Assembly: GCA_018806915.1 (NCBI GenBank)
Contig: JAGKQI010000086.1
Coordinates: 682,001 to 746,000 of the forward strand
Source of the DNA: Phytophthora colocasiae
Lineage: Eukaryota > Oomycota > Peronosporomycetes > Peronosporales > Peronosporaceae
Reading direction: 5' to 3'
DNA: 64,000 nt
Positions 10,209-18,893 of the stretch are shown here, piece after piece. The position numbers were made by a program, and so were the translations under genes. Positions within the stretch are counted from its first letter, which is position 1, and every line of letters begins with the position of its first letter. The notes beneath the pieces are model-generated. The model was not told the origin of the DNA. It did no database searches and saw only the letters and a list, made by a program, of their open reading frames with translations.

Positions 10209-11216
10209 ATGCCACGAGGCAAGCAGCTAACCGAGGAGGAGTGTGTAGCAATAAACGAGCACCTTAGAGGCGGGAGGAGCAACCGGGAGATCGGTAGGCT
10301 CATTGGGCGTGACGAGAAGGCTATCAGGAACTACTTAAAGCGCGGAAAAGCGTCTTCAGTGACGCGAAGGACTGGAAGAAAGCCCAAAATAGTCGGCCGG
10401 GAGGCCAGGCGCGTCATCCGGCTGGCCATTGTGCGAAACCTGTCTGCCCGAGAGATCTCTGGACTACTTCCATCGAAACCAAGCAAGTCTACCGTGCTTC
10501 GAGTACTACGTAGCAGCCGCTATGTCACGTACGCCAAGCGCAAACTCACCTTTGCTATTAAGCCGCACCACATAAAGGCTAGGGTAGCCTTTGCGGAGCG
10601 TTACGCCGGTAAACGGGTCTTTTGGAGACGCGTATTATTCACGGATGAGAAGAAGTTCAATTTAGATGGGCCGGACGGGTTTAGATTCTACTGGCACGAC
10701 TTGCGTGCAGCACCGAAACTCATGTCAAAGCGGGTCAATGGTGGAGGCAGCGTCATGATTTGGGCGGGGGTAAGCTGGCATGGAAACACTGAGCTCGTAT
10801 TTCTAAAGGGCAAGCAGGACTCAGCTAAGTATACTGAGACGCTGAGCGCTAGTATGCTTCCTTGTCTAAGAGAACTGGGGTCAAAATTGGGCAATTTGAC
10901 TCCAATTTTCCAGCAAGACAATGCCTCTATACATGCCTCGAGGCTCACCAAGGACTTCTTAGCCGCTCACAACATTGAGACGTTGCCGTGGCCTGCCAAG
11001 AGCCCCGATCTCAACATCATAGAGAACGTGTGGGGGCTTCTGGCACGCCGTGTGTACGCCAATGGGCGCCAATTCGACAAGCCCGCAGACTTGATCCGAC
11101 AGATTAAGCTGGAGTGGTCCCGAATTGATCCAGAGTATATTAGGAATCTAGTACGAAGTGTCCCCAAACGTCTAGAAGCCACACGGCTTTTGAAAGGAGC
11201 GAAGACAGGTTATTGA
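10209..11216 (+). CDS. Tc1-family DD34E transposase
   Basis: 335 aa, close to the usual 340 aa of Tc1 transposases, and intact. The N-terminal half has two helix-turn-helix units: CVAINEHLRGGRSNREIGRLIG, and the region around LSAREISGLLPSKPSKSTVLR, joined by a basic GRKPK hook that resembles the GRPR motif. The catalytic domain shows the three acidic residues in FTDEKKFNLDG, QQDNASIHAS and SPDLNIIENVW. The spacing between the second Asp and the Glu is 34 residues, which places it in the DD34E Tc1 group. It cuts and pastes the element at TA sites. The intact frame plus nearly identical TIRs suggests recent mobility. Confidence 0.96.
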   Translation: MPRGKQLTEEECVAINEHLRGGRSNREIGRLIGRDEKAIRNYLKRGKASSVTRRTGRKPKIVGREARRVIRLAIVRNLSAREISGLLPSKPSKSTVLRVLRSSRYVTYAKRKLTFAIKPHHIKARVAFAERYAGKRVFWRRVLFTDEKKFNLDGPDGFRFYWHDLRAAPKLMSKRVNGGGSVMIWAGVSWHGNTELVFLKGKQDSAKYTETLSASMLPCLRELGSKLGNLTPIFQQDNASIHASRLTKDFLAAHNIETLPWPAKSPDLNIIENVWGLLARRVYANGRQFDKPADLIRQIKLEWSRIDPEYIRNLVRSVPKRLEATRLLKGAKTGY

Positions 11217-11239
11217 AGCAATGCTCATGTAAGCCAACC

Positions 11240-11441
11240 AGTGCGGCTATAATTTTGATCCGACCTAAAAATAGATTTTGTGCCTCCGCTCGAAGCCTTC
11301 TTGGAATTTGTCACCTTCGCTTGCTGTATACGTTTTCTATTCATTTTACACGACTTTGAGACCCTCAGGTAGCTACACGTTCTTGGTTCTCTACGAAATA
11401 GACCCACTTGTCGAGTGCGGCTATAATTTCGGCGCGCACTG
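11240..11441 (-). repeat. Right TIR of the Tc1 element
   Basis: The 202 bp inverted copy of 9876-10077, starting agtgcggctataatttt and ending GCGCACTG before TA. Confidence 0.93.
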
Positions 11442-11443
11442 TA

Positions 11444-11984
11444 CTGTACCTCGACGTTGTTAGCTGCTGTACTACAGCCTTGTTGAAGTTCATCATGAAC
11501 CTAGTAGCCTTGAAGGCTGCCAAAAGGAAGGTGGGTTGCGCTTCCTCGCGACTCTGAGCGGCGGCTGAGCGAAGCTCTGCTCACTTCTGGCATTTGCCAA
11601 GCCCCACACAAGCGTCACCCCATCAAGTTCGACGACCAAGCATCCCCGGCCCTGCCGACGGCGACGCTGCGGTCAACGGCGGCGTTTTCGAACCCACATC
11701 TCCAGAGGCGACATGACGTCGCCTCCGGCATGCTTCATCTGGTCAGCATGCTGTCGGCCCACTACAACAACGTGCTTCTGATGCCAATTCACGTAGTGGA
11801 TGGAGGTAGCATCAGACGCTACCACCCGAGTCTACCCCCGATTGAAGACCCAAGTCTTGTCCAAGAAGAGGAAGACTCGCAGCCGAGATGTGAACGCTGC
11901 CAAGAACATGGAGAGGGCTACTCTCCTATCGGCGAGCCTTCGTCGAGGAGTCCTGTCAGACTACTGATGTTAAAGGCCCAAGAG
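11444..11984. other. Segment between Tc1 and right outer repeat arm
   Basis: Not obviously coding. An ORF at 11730-11996 (88 codons) runs into the right repeat arm. It contains an acidic stretch and the spaced cysteines of PRCERCQEHGEG, but nothing I can assign. This may be the internal part of the outer element whose arms are 9768-9875 and 11985-12112. Confidence 0.4.
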
Positions 11985-12112
11985 TATCTAGGCTAGCTAT
12001 AGCTATAGTTGTAGTTGGTAATCTAGGTAGACTCATAAGGCGTTGGAATTCGAAAGTAACGCTTGGGAATGGTTCCACACCCTTCAACAGCTTCAACCAC
12101 GAGCACAGGAGG
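11985..12112 (-). repeat. Right arm of the outer inverted repeat
   Basis: Inverted counterpart of 9768-9875, slightly longer through small insertions. Its outer end stops only 10 bp before the start codon of the polyol dehydrogenase at 12123, so it forms that gene's immediate 5' region. Confidence 0.75.
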
Positions 12113-12122
12113 TCAAACGACA

Positions 12123-13236
12123 ATGGCTCCCTCCACCAAAACTACCCAGGTAAACTACTCCCTGCTACTTTGTAGATTCTCTTCATTTCGCTCCTAACTC
12201 ATGACCTGTAGAACCTCTCGTTCGTACTCGAGAAAGTGGACGTCGTCAAGTACGAAGACCGTCCTATGCCGGAGATCAAAGACCCGCACGACGTGATTGT
12301 CAACGTCCGCTACACCGGAATCTGCGGCAGTGACGTCCACTACTACACGGACGGCGCTATCGGCAAGTACGTAGTGACCAAACCGATGGTTCTCGGTCAT
12401 GAATCAGCGGGCGTCGTGCATGCCGTGGGCTCAGCCGTCAAGTCCTTGAAGGTGGGTGACCAGGTGGCTATGGAGCCAGGCGTCCCGTGCCGCCGGTGCG
12501 TGCGTTGCCTTGACGGTCACTACAACTTGTGTCCAGACATGGCGTTCGCAGCTACGCCCCCTTATGACGGCACGTTGGCCAAGTTCTACCTTCTACCTGA
12601 AGATTTTTGCTACAAACTACCACCGAACGTCAGTATGCAGGAGGGTGCTCTACTCGAACCTACCGCTGTGGCTGTGCACTTCTGCCGTTTGGCCAACGTC
12701 CGCCCGGGCAACAGCGTCGTAGTCTTTGGTGTGGGTCCCGTGGGTCTTTTGACCTGCAAAGTGGCGCGCTACGTGTTCGGAGCTACGACGGTTGTAGGTG
12801 TCGACGTCAATGAGAAACGACTCGAGTTCGCCAAGGAGAACGGCGCCACGCACGTGTTCAAGAGCGAACAGGGCTCGACGCCGCAGGAAACGGCCGAGCA
12901 GGTGCGGACGTGGTTATCGACGCTAGTGGAGCTGAATCATGTATCCAGACGGCTGTGTACGTGGCGCGCAACGGCGGTTCCTACACGCAAGGAGGAATGG
13001 GCAAGACGGACGTCCTGTTTCCCATTGGGATCATGTGCGGTAAGGAGTTGCACGTGACCGGCAGCTTCCGCTATTCGTCGGGTGACTATCGACTGGCGCT
13101 CGACATGATCGCAAGCGGCAAGTTGAGTGTCAAGGAACTGGTGTCGGAGACGGTGCCGTTCGAAGAGGCCAAGCAGGCGTTCGATAACGTCAAGCTAGGG
13201 AACGGCATCAAGTGGCTCATTGAAGGACCCAAGTGA
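12123..13236 (+). CDS. Zinc-dependent polyol (xylitol/sorbitol) dehydrogenase, frameshifted
   Basis: A medium-chain dehydrogenase of the sorbitol/xylitol dehydrogenase type that oxidises a polyol to a ketose with NAD+ in the cytosol. I place the start at 12123: exon 1 (12123-12149) encodes nine residues, then a 62 bp GT..AG intron (12150-12211), then the main exon. Visible motifs are GICGSDVHYY and GHESAG for catalytic zinc, the structural-zinc cysteines PCRRCVRCLDGHYNLC, and the Rossmann loop GVGPVG. Near 12900 the frame shifts by one: the first frame runs on out of family, while DVVIDASGAES and the rest of the domain continue in another frame to 13236. Joined length is near 350 aa, slightly short for the family, so a small deletion at the junction fits. 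It is either a pseudogene or an assembly error. Convergent with the PHD gene, with a gap of 100 bp. Confidence 0.88.
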
Positions 13237-13336
13237 GTTGAAAACGACAGCAGCACGTTCAAAGTCATTCGTTCTTACCGTTAGCTGTTGAATCGACATG
13301 TTATTCACTCCAGTTGTTGCTCTCGATTAAGTCCTT

Positions 13337-16201
13337 TTACTTAGTAACGCCAGCAACCGGCTCCGGTACAGGTAGGAGGTGTCTTGAAGCTGAGTGATTC
13401 GTCCTGGAGACGGCGATGGACACTGAGAGATGGCAAACGTTCGCGCAGAAGCACAGCCATGTCTGTCTGTCCTTGGGCGATGGCTTGGTCTTGGATAGCT
13501 GCTTCAGGTCCAAGTGACGCCTCACACCATCAATGGCGCAGTACGACAGGGAAATGGCCGGTTGCTCGCTGACTTTCTTGCGACGTTGCTGCTCCAGCCA
13601 ACGCTGCGCATGGTGCGCGTCCATGCCGAAATACTCGCGAGTGTAACGCGAGCGCTTGCCCAAAGACTCCACTAAACGGGTGCGCACCACCGCCTCCAAG
13701 TCGCGAAAACTGCGCAGAGTCATCAAGTCCAGCAGCACGAAGCCCGGAGTCGCGGGCGACGATTTAACGTTGAGATGGGAGCACTTGGTCGCGTCTTCTT
13801 CAGCTCCTGTCGACTGTACAAAACACTTGATACTGCGCTTGTCCTGGCTAACCAACAAGTGACTGACGGCATCCACGCCAGGTCGACGCAATCCACTGTG
13901 GCCCAACATCACGGTGGGTCTGAAGAACGCGGGGCGGAACCTCGTCGCCTGGGCAGCTGACGGGAACGGATCATCATCGGACGGAACCGGTAGTGGCTTC
14001 GACTTCGCTCCATCGGCGTCTTCAAGGTACCGGGACGTCTCGCGTTCCAGCTCCTGCAGTAGAACGTCGGGCATGTCTGCCAGTATCTTTTGTTTCCGGG
14101 TCAGGTGCTTTCGCTTCTGAGGAAGAATCGATCGTGCACCTGAAGACATGGGCGAAATGTGCAGGGTAGAAGGCGCCGACGTACTACTCGGTGTACTTCC
14201 AAACTGGAGTGGGCGGAAGTTCTGTGGCGTGAATACCGCCGGTGACACCTCCGACATCTCCGTTATGATCTTTTGGCGCTTGGCGTCGGCTCCATCAGTA
14301 ACGTCGGCCGGTCGTTTCTTGTCGGCAGCATCTGCATCGTTTGTAGACGAGTCTGCGTTGCTTCTGGGTGCTGCTGGGGTGGTCAAATCGACAGTAGAGG
14401 TAGACGTCGCCTCTGACAAGGCTTGACTGTCGTTGTCTTGCTGTGTATCTTGCGTCCCCATCGCCGAATCCTGCGTTGCCACCACTGTATCCTGTGTTGC
14501 CACCACTGTGTCCTGCGTGGATTGTGTGTCCGATAGTGTAGAGCTCTGTCTCTCTGCTTCAGCTTCGTGTGGGCTTTTGCCAGCACTTTTTGGGCGCGAT
14601 GGAGAACGGGCGTGGGGTGAGCCGAAATGGATCGTGCCGTTGGTTGTTGCTCCGCCGCTATCGGAGTCTGGATCTGTCATTGGTACGTCTCCGTCTGCTT
14701 CGGCTCCTACAGCTTCAGAAGTGTCGGTGGTGCCTGCAGCTTGCGGTGCAGGCTGAGATCCACGGGTGTCAATATACAAATAGCTGGGAGCTGCTTCACC
14801 GAGACCGTCATAGTGGTGCGGCTCCGGTGTCGCCTGGAAACGGCGCCAACGTGCCAGTCCTTCCTCCGCGTTGCTCTTGGCCTCAGCTGCAGCCACACCC
14901 AGTGCTCGCAAACGCGCAGCGAATGCCGCGTTACTGAAAGTCAAGATGCGCTTCGCTTCAGCGTCATCAACGTTACCGTGCGTCTGTCGCACCTGGAGCT
15001 CCGCCATAGCGTGACGTTGCAAACAATGACGGATGAGCTCAACCGGACGAGAGAAGTCCGACGCAGCAGCCACACGCAGCGCATACTGGTTCGGCACCAC
15101 TAGGACGTTCTCATCTGCGAACATACGGACACTCAGAAGCTGGTTACCGCATCCGTGCGGCTCCGTTTCCTCGGCGGTCGTCACCACTCCCCAGTGGTTG
15201 GCTGCGTCCGGTGCCGCCTTCTTGGCGCTGGGCGGCAGCAGCGCGTTGTTGAACTCAAGAACGAGCACAACGTCTCCTGCTGCGAGTCTCTGTCGAAGGG
15301 AATTGCTGGCGTCAGAGCTGCTGGTCGGCGACGTCTTGGTCTCGCCGTCGTGCTTGGGACACACAAACAGGTTAGTCGGGTCCAGTCCTCCACTGTTCGT
15401 AGATCCACTTGCAGCGGCACCACTGCCTCTCGGACAACGTAAGTGCGTCATGTGGAAGCACACGGAGCAGCTCTTGCAGCGACGCATGCCCGTCTCCTGC
15501 GTACCGCACGTGGCACATGTGTGTCTCGGACAGACAAAACCGGCGTGCGCCGTCTCATCCTGCTCGGCATTGGGCAGGCACTGCTCGTGGAAGTGGAAGC
15601 CGCAGTCCAGCACTGCGCATTTGCGCATGCCGTTGCTCTCATGGCCTAGGAAGCCACATTTCTGACAGCGATGCAGGCCGCGCGTGCACTGCGCGCACTT
15701 CCAGGCACCGGCTGCCTGTTTCCTCTCGGCCACGGACAGCGGCTCCCCACTCGCAGGCGCCTGTAATTGGTCCACGCAGTTCTGGTGGGCAGCGCGTGCG
15801 CAGCTTCCGCCGCAATGCAGCAGGCCGCGACCGCCGTTGCCGCACAGGAAACAGGCGGACGGGAAGAGCGTCACGCGGGGCGCGGCCACGACATGGGTAG
15901 CGCCGCCATTACGCGGACGTTTGGGTTTGCGTCCAGCAGCTTCGTCGGACGCGTCATCGTCTCGTTCTGGCTGATCGTTCACGCGCGCGCACTCGTGTTC
16001 GTGGAAGGAGATTTCATGCGCCAGAGTGCCGGCCGCGTAGACGTGGAAGCAGCGCGGGCAGTGTGCAGCCGAGTAGGGAGAACCTGGGGGCGACACAGGG
16101 GTAGAACAGGAAGACACGTGTAGAGCGAAGGCCGCGCCGGCCGTGGGCGCGAACGCCTCGAAGCACACGGGGCACGCGAGCGGCGCCGGCGTCGAGTCCA
16201 T
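13337..16201 (-). CDS. Multi-PHD-finger zinc protein, probable chromatin factor
   Basis: 954 aa. Cys/His clusters fill residues 10-285: two short C2HC-like fingers (C10 and C13 to about C32; C48 to about C71), then PHD-type fingers at 117-172 (CFLCGNGG), 179-229 (CQKCG.. to FVCPRH) and 229-284 (CATCG.. to FVCPKH). This serial PHD layout resembles histone-reader regions such as those of NSD proteins, but no SET domain follows. A beta-rich segment (about 305-390) comes after the fingers. The middle is low complexity, with repeated VATQDTV units around residues 560-590 and a basic KRQK stretch. The C-terminal third (PEVML-like, FFRPTVMLGHSGLRR) looks folded and is unassigned. A nuclear reader or scaffold is inferred. 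It shares a 146 bp divergent promoter with the ArgRS gene. Confidence 0.8.
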   Translation of the reverse strand: MDSTPAPLACPVCFEAFAPTAGAAFALHVSSCSTPVSPPGSPYSAAHCPRCFHVYAAGTLAHEISFHEHECARVNDQPERDDDASDEAAGRKPKRPRNGGATHVVAAPRVTLFPSACFLCGNGGRGLLHCGGSCARAAHQNCVDQLQAPASGEPLSVAERKQAAGAWKCAQCTRGLHRCQKCGFLGHESNGMRKCAVLDCGFHFHEQCLPNAEQDETAHAGFVCPRHTCATCGTQETGMRRCKSCSVCFHMTHLRCPRGSGAAASGSTNSGGLDPTNLFVCPKHDGETKTSPTSSSDASNSLRQRLAAGDVVLVLEFNNALLPPSAKKAAPDAANHWGVVTTAEETEPHGCGNQLLSVRMFADENVLVVPNQYALRVAAASDFSRPVELIRHCLQRHAMAELQVRQTHGNVDDAEAKRILTFSNAAFAARLRALGVAAAEAKSNAEEGLARWRRFQATPEPHHYDGLGEAAPSYLYIDTRGSQPAPQAAGTTDTSEAVGAEADGDVPMTDPDSDSGGATTNGTIHFGSPHARSPSRPKSAGKSPHEAEAERQSSTLSDTQSTQDTVVATQDTVVATQDSAMGTQDTQQDNDSQALSEATSTSTVDLTTPAAPRSNADSSTNDADAADKKRPADVTDGADAKRQKIITEMSEVSPAVFTPQNFRPLQFGSTPSSTSAPSTLHISPMSSGARSILPQKRKHLTRKQKILADMPDVLLQELERETSRYLEDADGAKSKPLPVPSDDDPFPSAAQATRFRPAFFRPTVMLGHSGLRRPGVDAVSHLLVSQDKRSIKCFVQSTGAEEDATKCSHLNVKSSPATPGFVLLDLMTLRSFRDLEAVVRTRLVESLGKRSRYTREYFGMDAHHAQRWLEQQRRKKVSEQPAISLSYCAIDGVRRHLDLKQLSKTKPSPKDRQTWLCFCANVCHLSVSIAVSRTNHSASRHLLPVPEPVAGVTK

Positions 16202-16347
16202 CGTGACGGTCTCAAATGGATTTGGCAGCCAGTCACGTTGTATGGGATTTTAAATTGAGCATACTGAATTCAAGTTCGATTCTGATGATTGGAATCAGAT
16301 ATAGAAAACATCTGATACGGTTTTATCATAGCCACACACAGATCAAG
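16202..16347. promoter_or_regulatory. Divergent promoter between PHD gene and ArgRS
   Basis: Only 146 bp separate the two start codons, so both genes must share control sequence. The spacer is more AT-rich than its flanks. I see no certain TATA or initiator element. Confidence 0.6.
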
Positions 16348-18264
16348 ATGGTGCCGGCCCGGTCGACGTTGTCGTGCGCGTGGCACCTGCAGCAGGCGCT
16401 ACGTAGCTCTCTGCGTAGTGTTCTACCTTCAGTTGATGCTGGTTCTACCTCCGCTGCTTCGTTGGGCGTGCGGCGTTCGGCTCAGACTGGCGCAGACTAC
16501 CAGACGAGTATCGCCCTACAGTTAGGGAGCCGTCCGAGCAAGAAGAAGAAGAAGAAAGCTGTGGAGAGTGACGCGCCTTCACCTGAAGTGCTCGCTAACT
16601 GTATTGTGGACAACTTGTCTCCATCTGCAGAGGAAAAGTGTCCATTATTGAAGGACGCTTTCGTCTCCCAAGGAGGATTTGTTAACCTCGTGTTACATGA
16701 TGAATGGGTGGCTCGTCAAGCGTTAACTATGGCTACAGAAGGTGTCCTCCCAAGTGTCCTCCCGTCCGACCAGCAAAAGGACATTCTGGTGGACTTTGCA
16801 GCCCCAAATATGGGCAAAAAGCTGCACGTTGGCCACCTCCGTTCGTCCGTCATCGGTGACAGTATCAGCAATTTGCTCGAGTTCCGCGGCCATCGCGTGG
16901 CGCGCATCAGCCACACGGGCGACGTGGGCTCCGCTCTGGCCACGCTCATAGTGGAGCTCATGCAGCAGCAGGTGCCTCTGGAGACGCTGACGGACGCACA
17001 ACTGGGTAAATGCTATGAAGCTGGCAAACGTAAACTCAGTGGAGAGCAGGTGGACGTTTTGTTTAAACAACAGGTGGACGATGTTGTCCTCCAACTGCAA
17101 CGTCTCGGAACAGATGATGGAGTGGACCCACAAGTGCGTGAGACGTGGACACGTGCGTGTCAAGTGAGTCGAGAATCTTACCAGCGGATCTTCGACCGGC
17201 TCGGCGTCCATGTGGACGAACGTGGAGAGTCCACGTACATGCCGTTAGTGTCTGATGTTGTGCAGAAGATGGAGGTCGGTGGCTTGGCGGTGGAGTCTCA
17301 GGGAGCGCTAGGGATTTTCCTGGATGGTCCAAACAAACCGCCGATGCTGATCCGCAAGAGTGACGGCGGGTTCCTATACGCTACGGTGGATCTCACATGT
17401 CTTCACTCTCGAATCCACGGCTTCCCAGGCGTGGATACAACTCGGTACGACGAGGTCGTGTACGTGACGGATCAGAGTCAGCAGCTTCACTTCCAGCACT
17501 TGTTCGCCGCAGCTCGAAAGGCTGGATGGACCACACGACCAGGTAAAGAGGACGTCAAGTTGACACACGCCCCGTTCGGCCTTGTCCTTGGCGCAGACGG
17601 CACGAAGCTTAGCTCTCGGAATGGTGCGTTCGACTACTTGGAGGATCTTCTGGACGGCGCGGCGGCCGAGTGTTCACGTCAAGCGCTGGCGTCCGCCACA
17701 ACAGGAGTCGTCGCTGGCGAGCTGCAGCTGACCCAGGAGCAAGTCGACGCCCAGAACCGCGTGGTGGGGGACGCTGCTGTGCGCTACTTTGAACTGGCAC
17801 AGCAACGGGAGCGCAACTACAAGTTCATCATGAGCAACGTGCTCAACCTCAAGGGCAACACGGGCGTGTACCTCATGTACGCGTCCGCCAGGCTGCAGGG
17901 AATTCTCCGGCGGGCCGGTGGTCAGGGCTCGTGGGACTCGTTCTTGGGCCTTTCAAGCGACATCCAAGCAGCTCAAGACGTGCTGGCACGGGCGTCCATA
18001 GACTGGCATCCATCCGAACGAGCGTTGGCACTGCTGCTGTCCCAGTTCGACGATGAAGTGGCTGCCACCTTGGCGCATTTGTACCCGCACTACTTGTGCG
18101 ACTACCTCTTCCGTTTGGCTGGTCACTTCCACGGATTCTACGAGAACTGCCGAGTGCTTCAAGACTCGCGCCAAGACAGTCGGCTGCTGCTCTGTGGCGC
18201 GACGGATGCTGTGTTACGACGTGGACTGCAGTTGGTTGGCGTGGAGGCTGTGGATCGAATGTGA
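16348..18264 (+). CDS. Arginyl-tRNA synthetase, possibly organelle-targeted
   Basis: Class I aminoacyl-tRNA synthetase that charges tRNA-Arg. 638 aa from the ATG at 16348; the frame is open further upstream, but this is the first good start. The signature HIGH box is HVGHLRSS near residue 158, preceded by VDFAAPNMGKK. The KMSKS position reads GTKLSSRNG near 417. The C-terminal helical region with NVLNLKGNTGVYLMYASAR is the DALR anticodon-binding domain. The first ~40 residues are rich in Arg, Ser and Ala without acids, which fits a mitochondrial presequence, followed by a Lys tract (PSKKKKKKAV). Dual or mitochondrial location is inferred. No introns seen. Confidence 0.95.
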   Translation: MVPARSTLSCAWHLQQALRSSLRSVLPSVDAGSTSAASLGVRRSAQTGADYQTSIALQLGSRPSKKKKKKAVESDAPSPEVLANCIVDNLSPSAEEKCPLLKDAFVSQGGFVNLVLHDEWVARQALTMATEGVLPSVLPSDQQKDILVDFAAPNMGKKLHVGHLRSSVIGDSISNLLEFRGHRVARISHTGDVGSALATLIVELMQQQVPLETLTDAQLGKCYEAGKRKLSGEQVDVLFKQQVDDVVLQLQRLGTDDGVDPQVRETWTRACQVSRESYQRIFDRLGVHVDERGESTYMPLVSDVVQKMEVGGLAVESQGALGIFLDGPNKPPMLIRKSDGGFLYATVDLTCLHSRIHGFPGVDTTRYDEVVYVTDQSQQLHFQHLFAAARKAGWTTRPGKEDVKLTHAPFGLVLGADGTKLSSRNGAFDYLEDLLDGAAAECSRQALASATTGVVAGELQLTQEQVDAQNRVVGDAAVRYFELAQQRERNYKFIMSNVLNLKGNTGVYLMYASARLQGILRRAGGQGSWDSFLGLSSDIQAAQDVLARASIDWHPSERALALLLSQFDDEVAATLAHLYPHYLCDYLFRLAGHFHGFYENCRVLQDSRQDSRLLLCGATDAVLRRGLQLVGVEAVDRM

Positions 18265-18893
18265 GGTGGAACCAAATAGAGAACGATTTTGACTGGTAGT
18301 ATTCTACAATTTCATTTACGGAGCTGAGGACGACCAAACGCATGAGTATTGTACGAGGGCACGGGTGTACTTAAGAATAACGTACAGACTCAGCCAGTTT
18401 CAACATAATTTTTCGAGTAACGTAATGGCAGAAGCCATTGACGCCTACAACATGAAAGCGATGCATCAAATTCACCTTTGCTTTGACCTATGAACTGCTA
18501 GTTTAAGGGAAACGCGGAGCCTTTTGTTGTGCTCTTATCCGGTTGTCGTCGTAAAAAGTATCAAAAAGCTACCAACAATAGCGACTGGTAGGAGACGTGC
18601 GTGCGTTGCAGTGGTCTACATTTCTCTGTGTTGCTCTTAAAAAATAGCTGGAGGTGTGGAAACGCTGCATTTCCTCGTTTCATTATGATATAGTAGATCA
18701 AAATGCAGGAGCTACAGCTTGTCTGTCACTGCTTGTAGCTCCTCAAAAATAGTGTTCTTTAGCACGATGAAACCATTCAGCCACGAGATGCTACTCGTGT
18801 CGTGATCTTTCTTCTCAAAACACAACCACCCAGCTACAACACAAGCAAACCCCTTCCAAAGAGTCCGAAGTTTTAAGAGGTCGAACTCTTGTC
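18265..18893. other. Intergenic region upstream of the sugar transporter
   Basis: 629 bp without a supported gene. It holds the ArgRS 3' end and the transporter promoter. The last 90 bp are rich in C and A (cacaaccacc, acaacacaag) with few G, typical of a 5' leader. A short inverted pair around gagctacagcttg and gcttgtagctc lies near 18707-18740. Confidence 0.5.

Larger units (their letters stand above)
9876..11441 (+). mobile_element. Tc1/mariner transposon with 202 bp inverted repeats
   Basis: The element is 1,566 bp and flanked by TA on both sides (9874-9875 and 11442-11443), the hallmark of Tc1/mariner insertion. Terminal inverted repeats span 9876-10077 and 11240-11441, 202 bp each, beginning CAGTGC. 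I see two mismatches between the arms. The 15-mer aattatagccgcact occurs twice in each arm, near the outer end and at the inner end. This gives the IR/DR layout of paired transposase-binding sites known from Sleeping Beauty-like elements. An intact transposase gene lies between the arms. Confidence 0.95.

Noticed and set aside
14433..15974. Several plus-strand ORFs of 100-200 codons
   Set aside because: All are antisense to the PHD-finger gene, whose zinc motifs are unmistakable.
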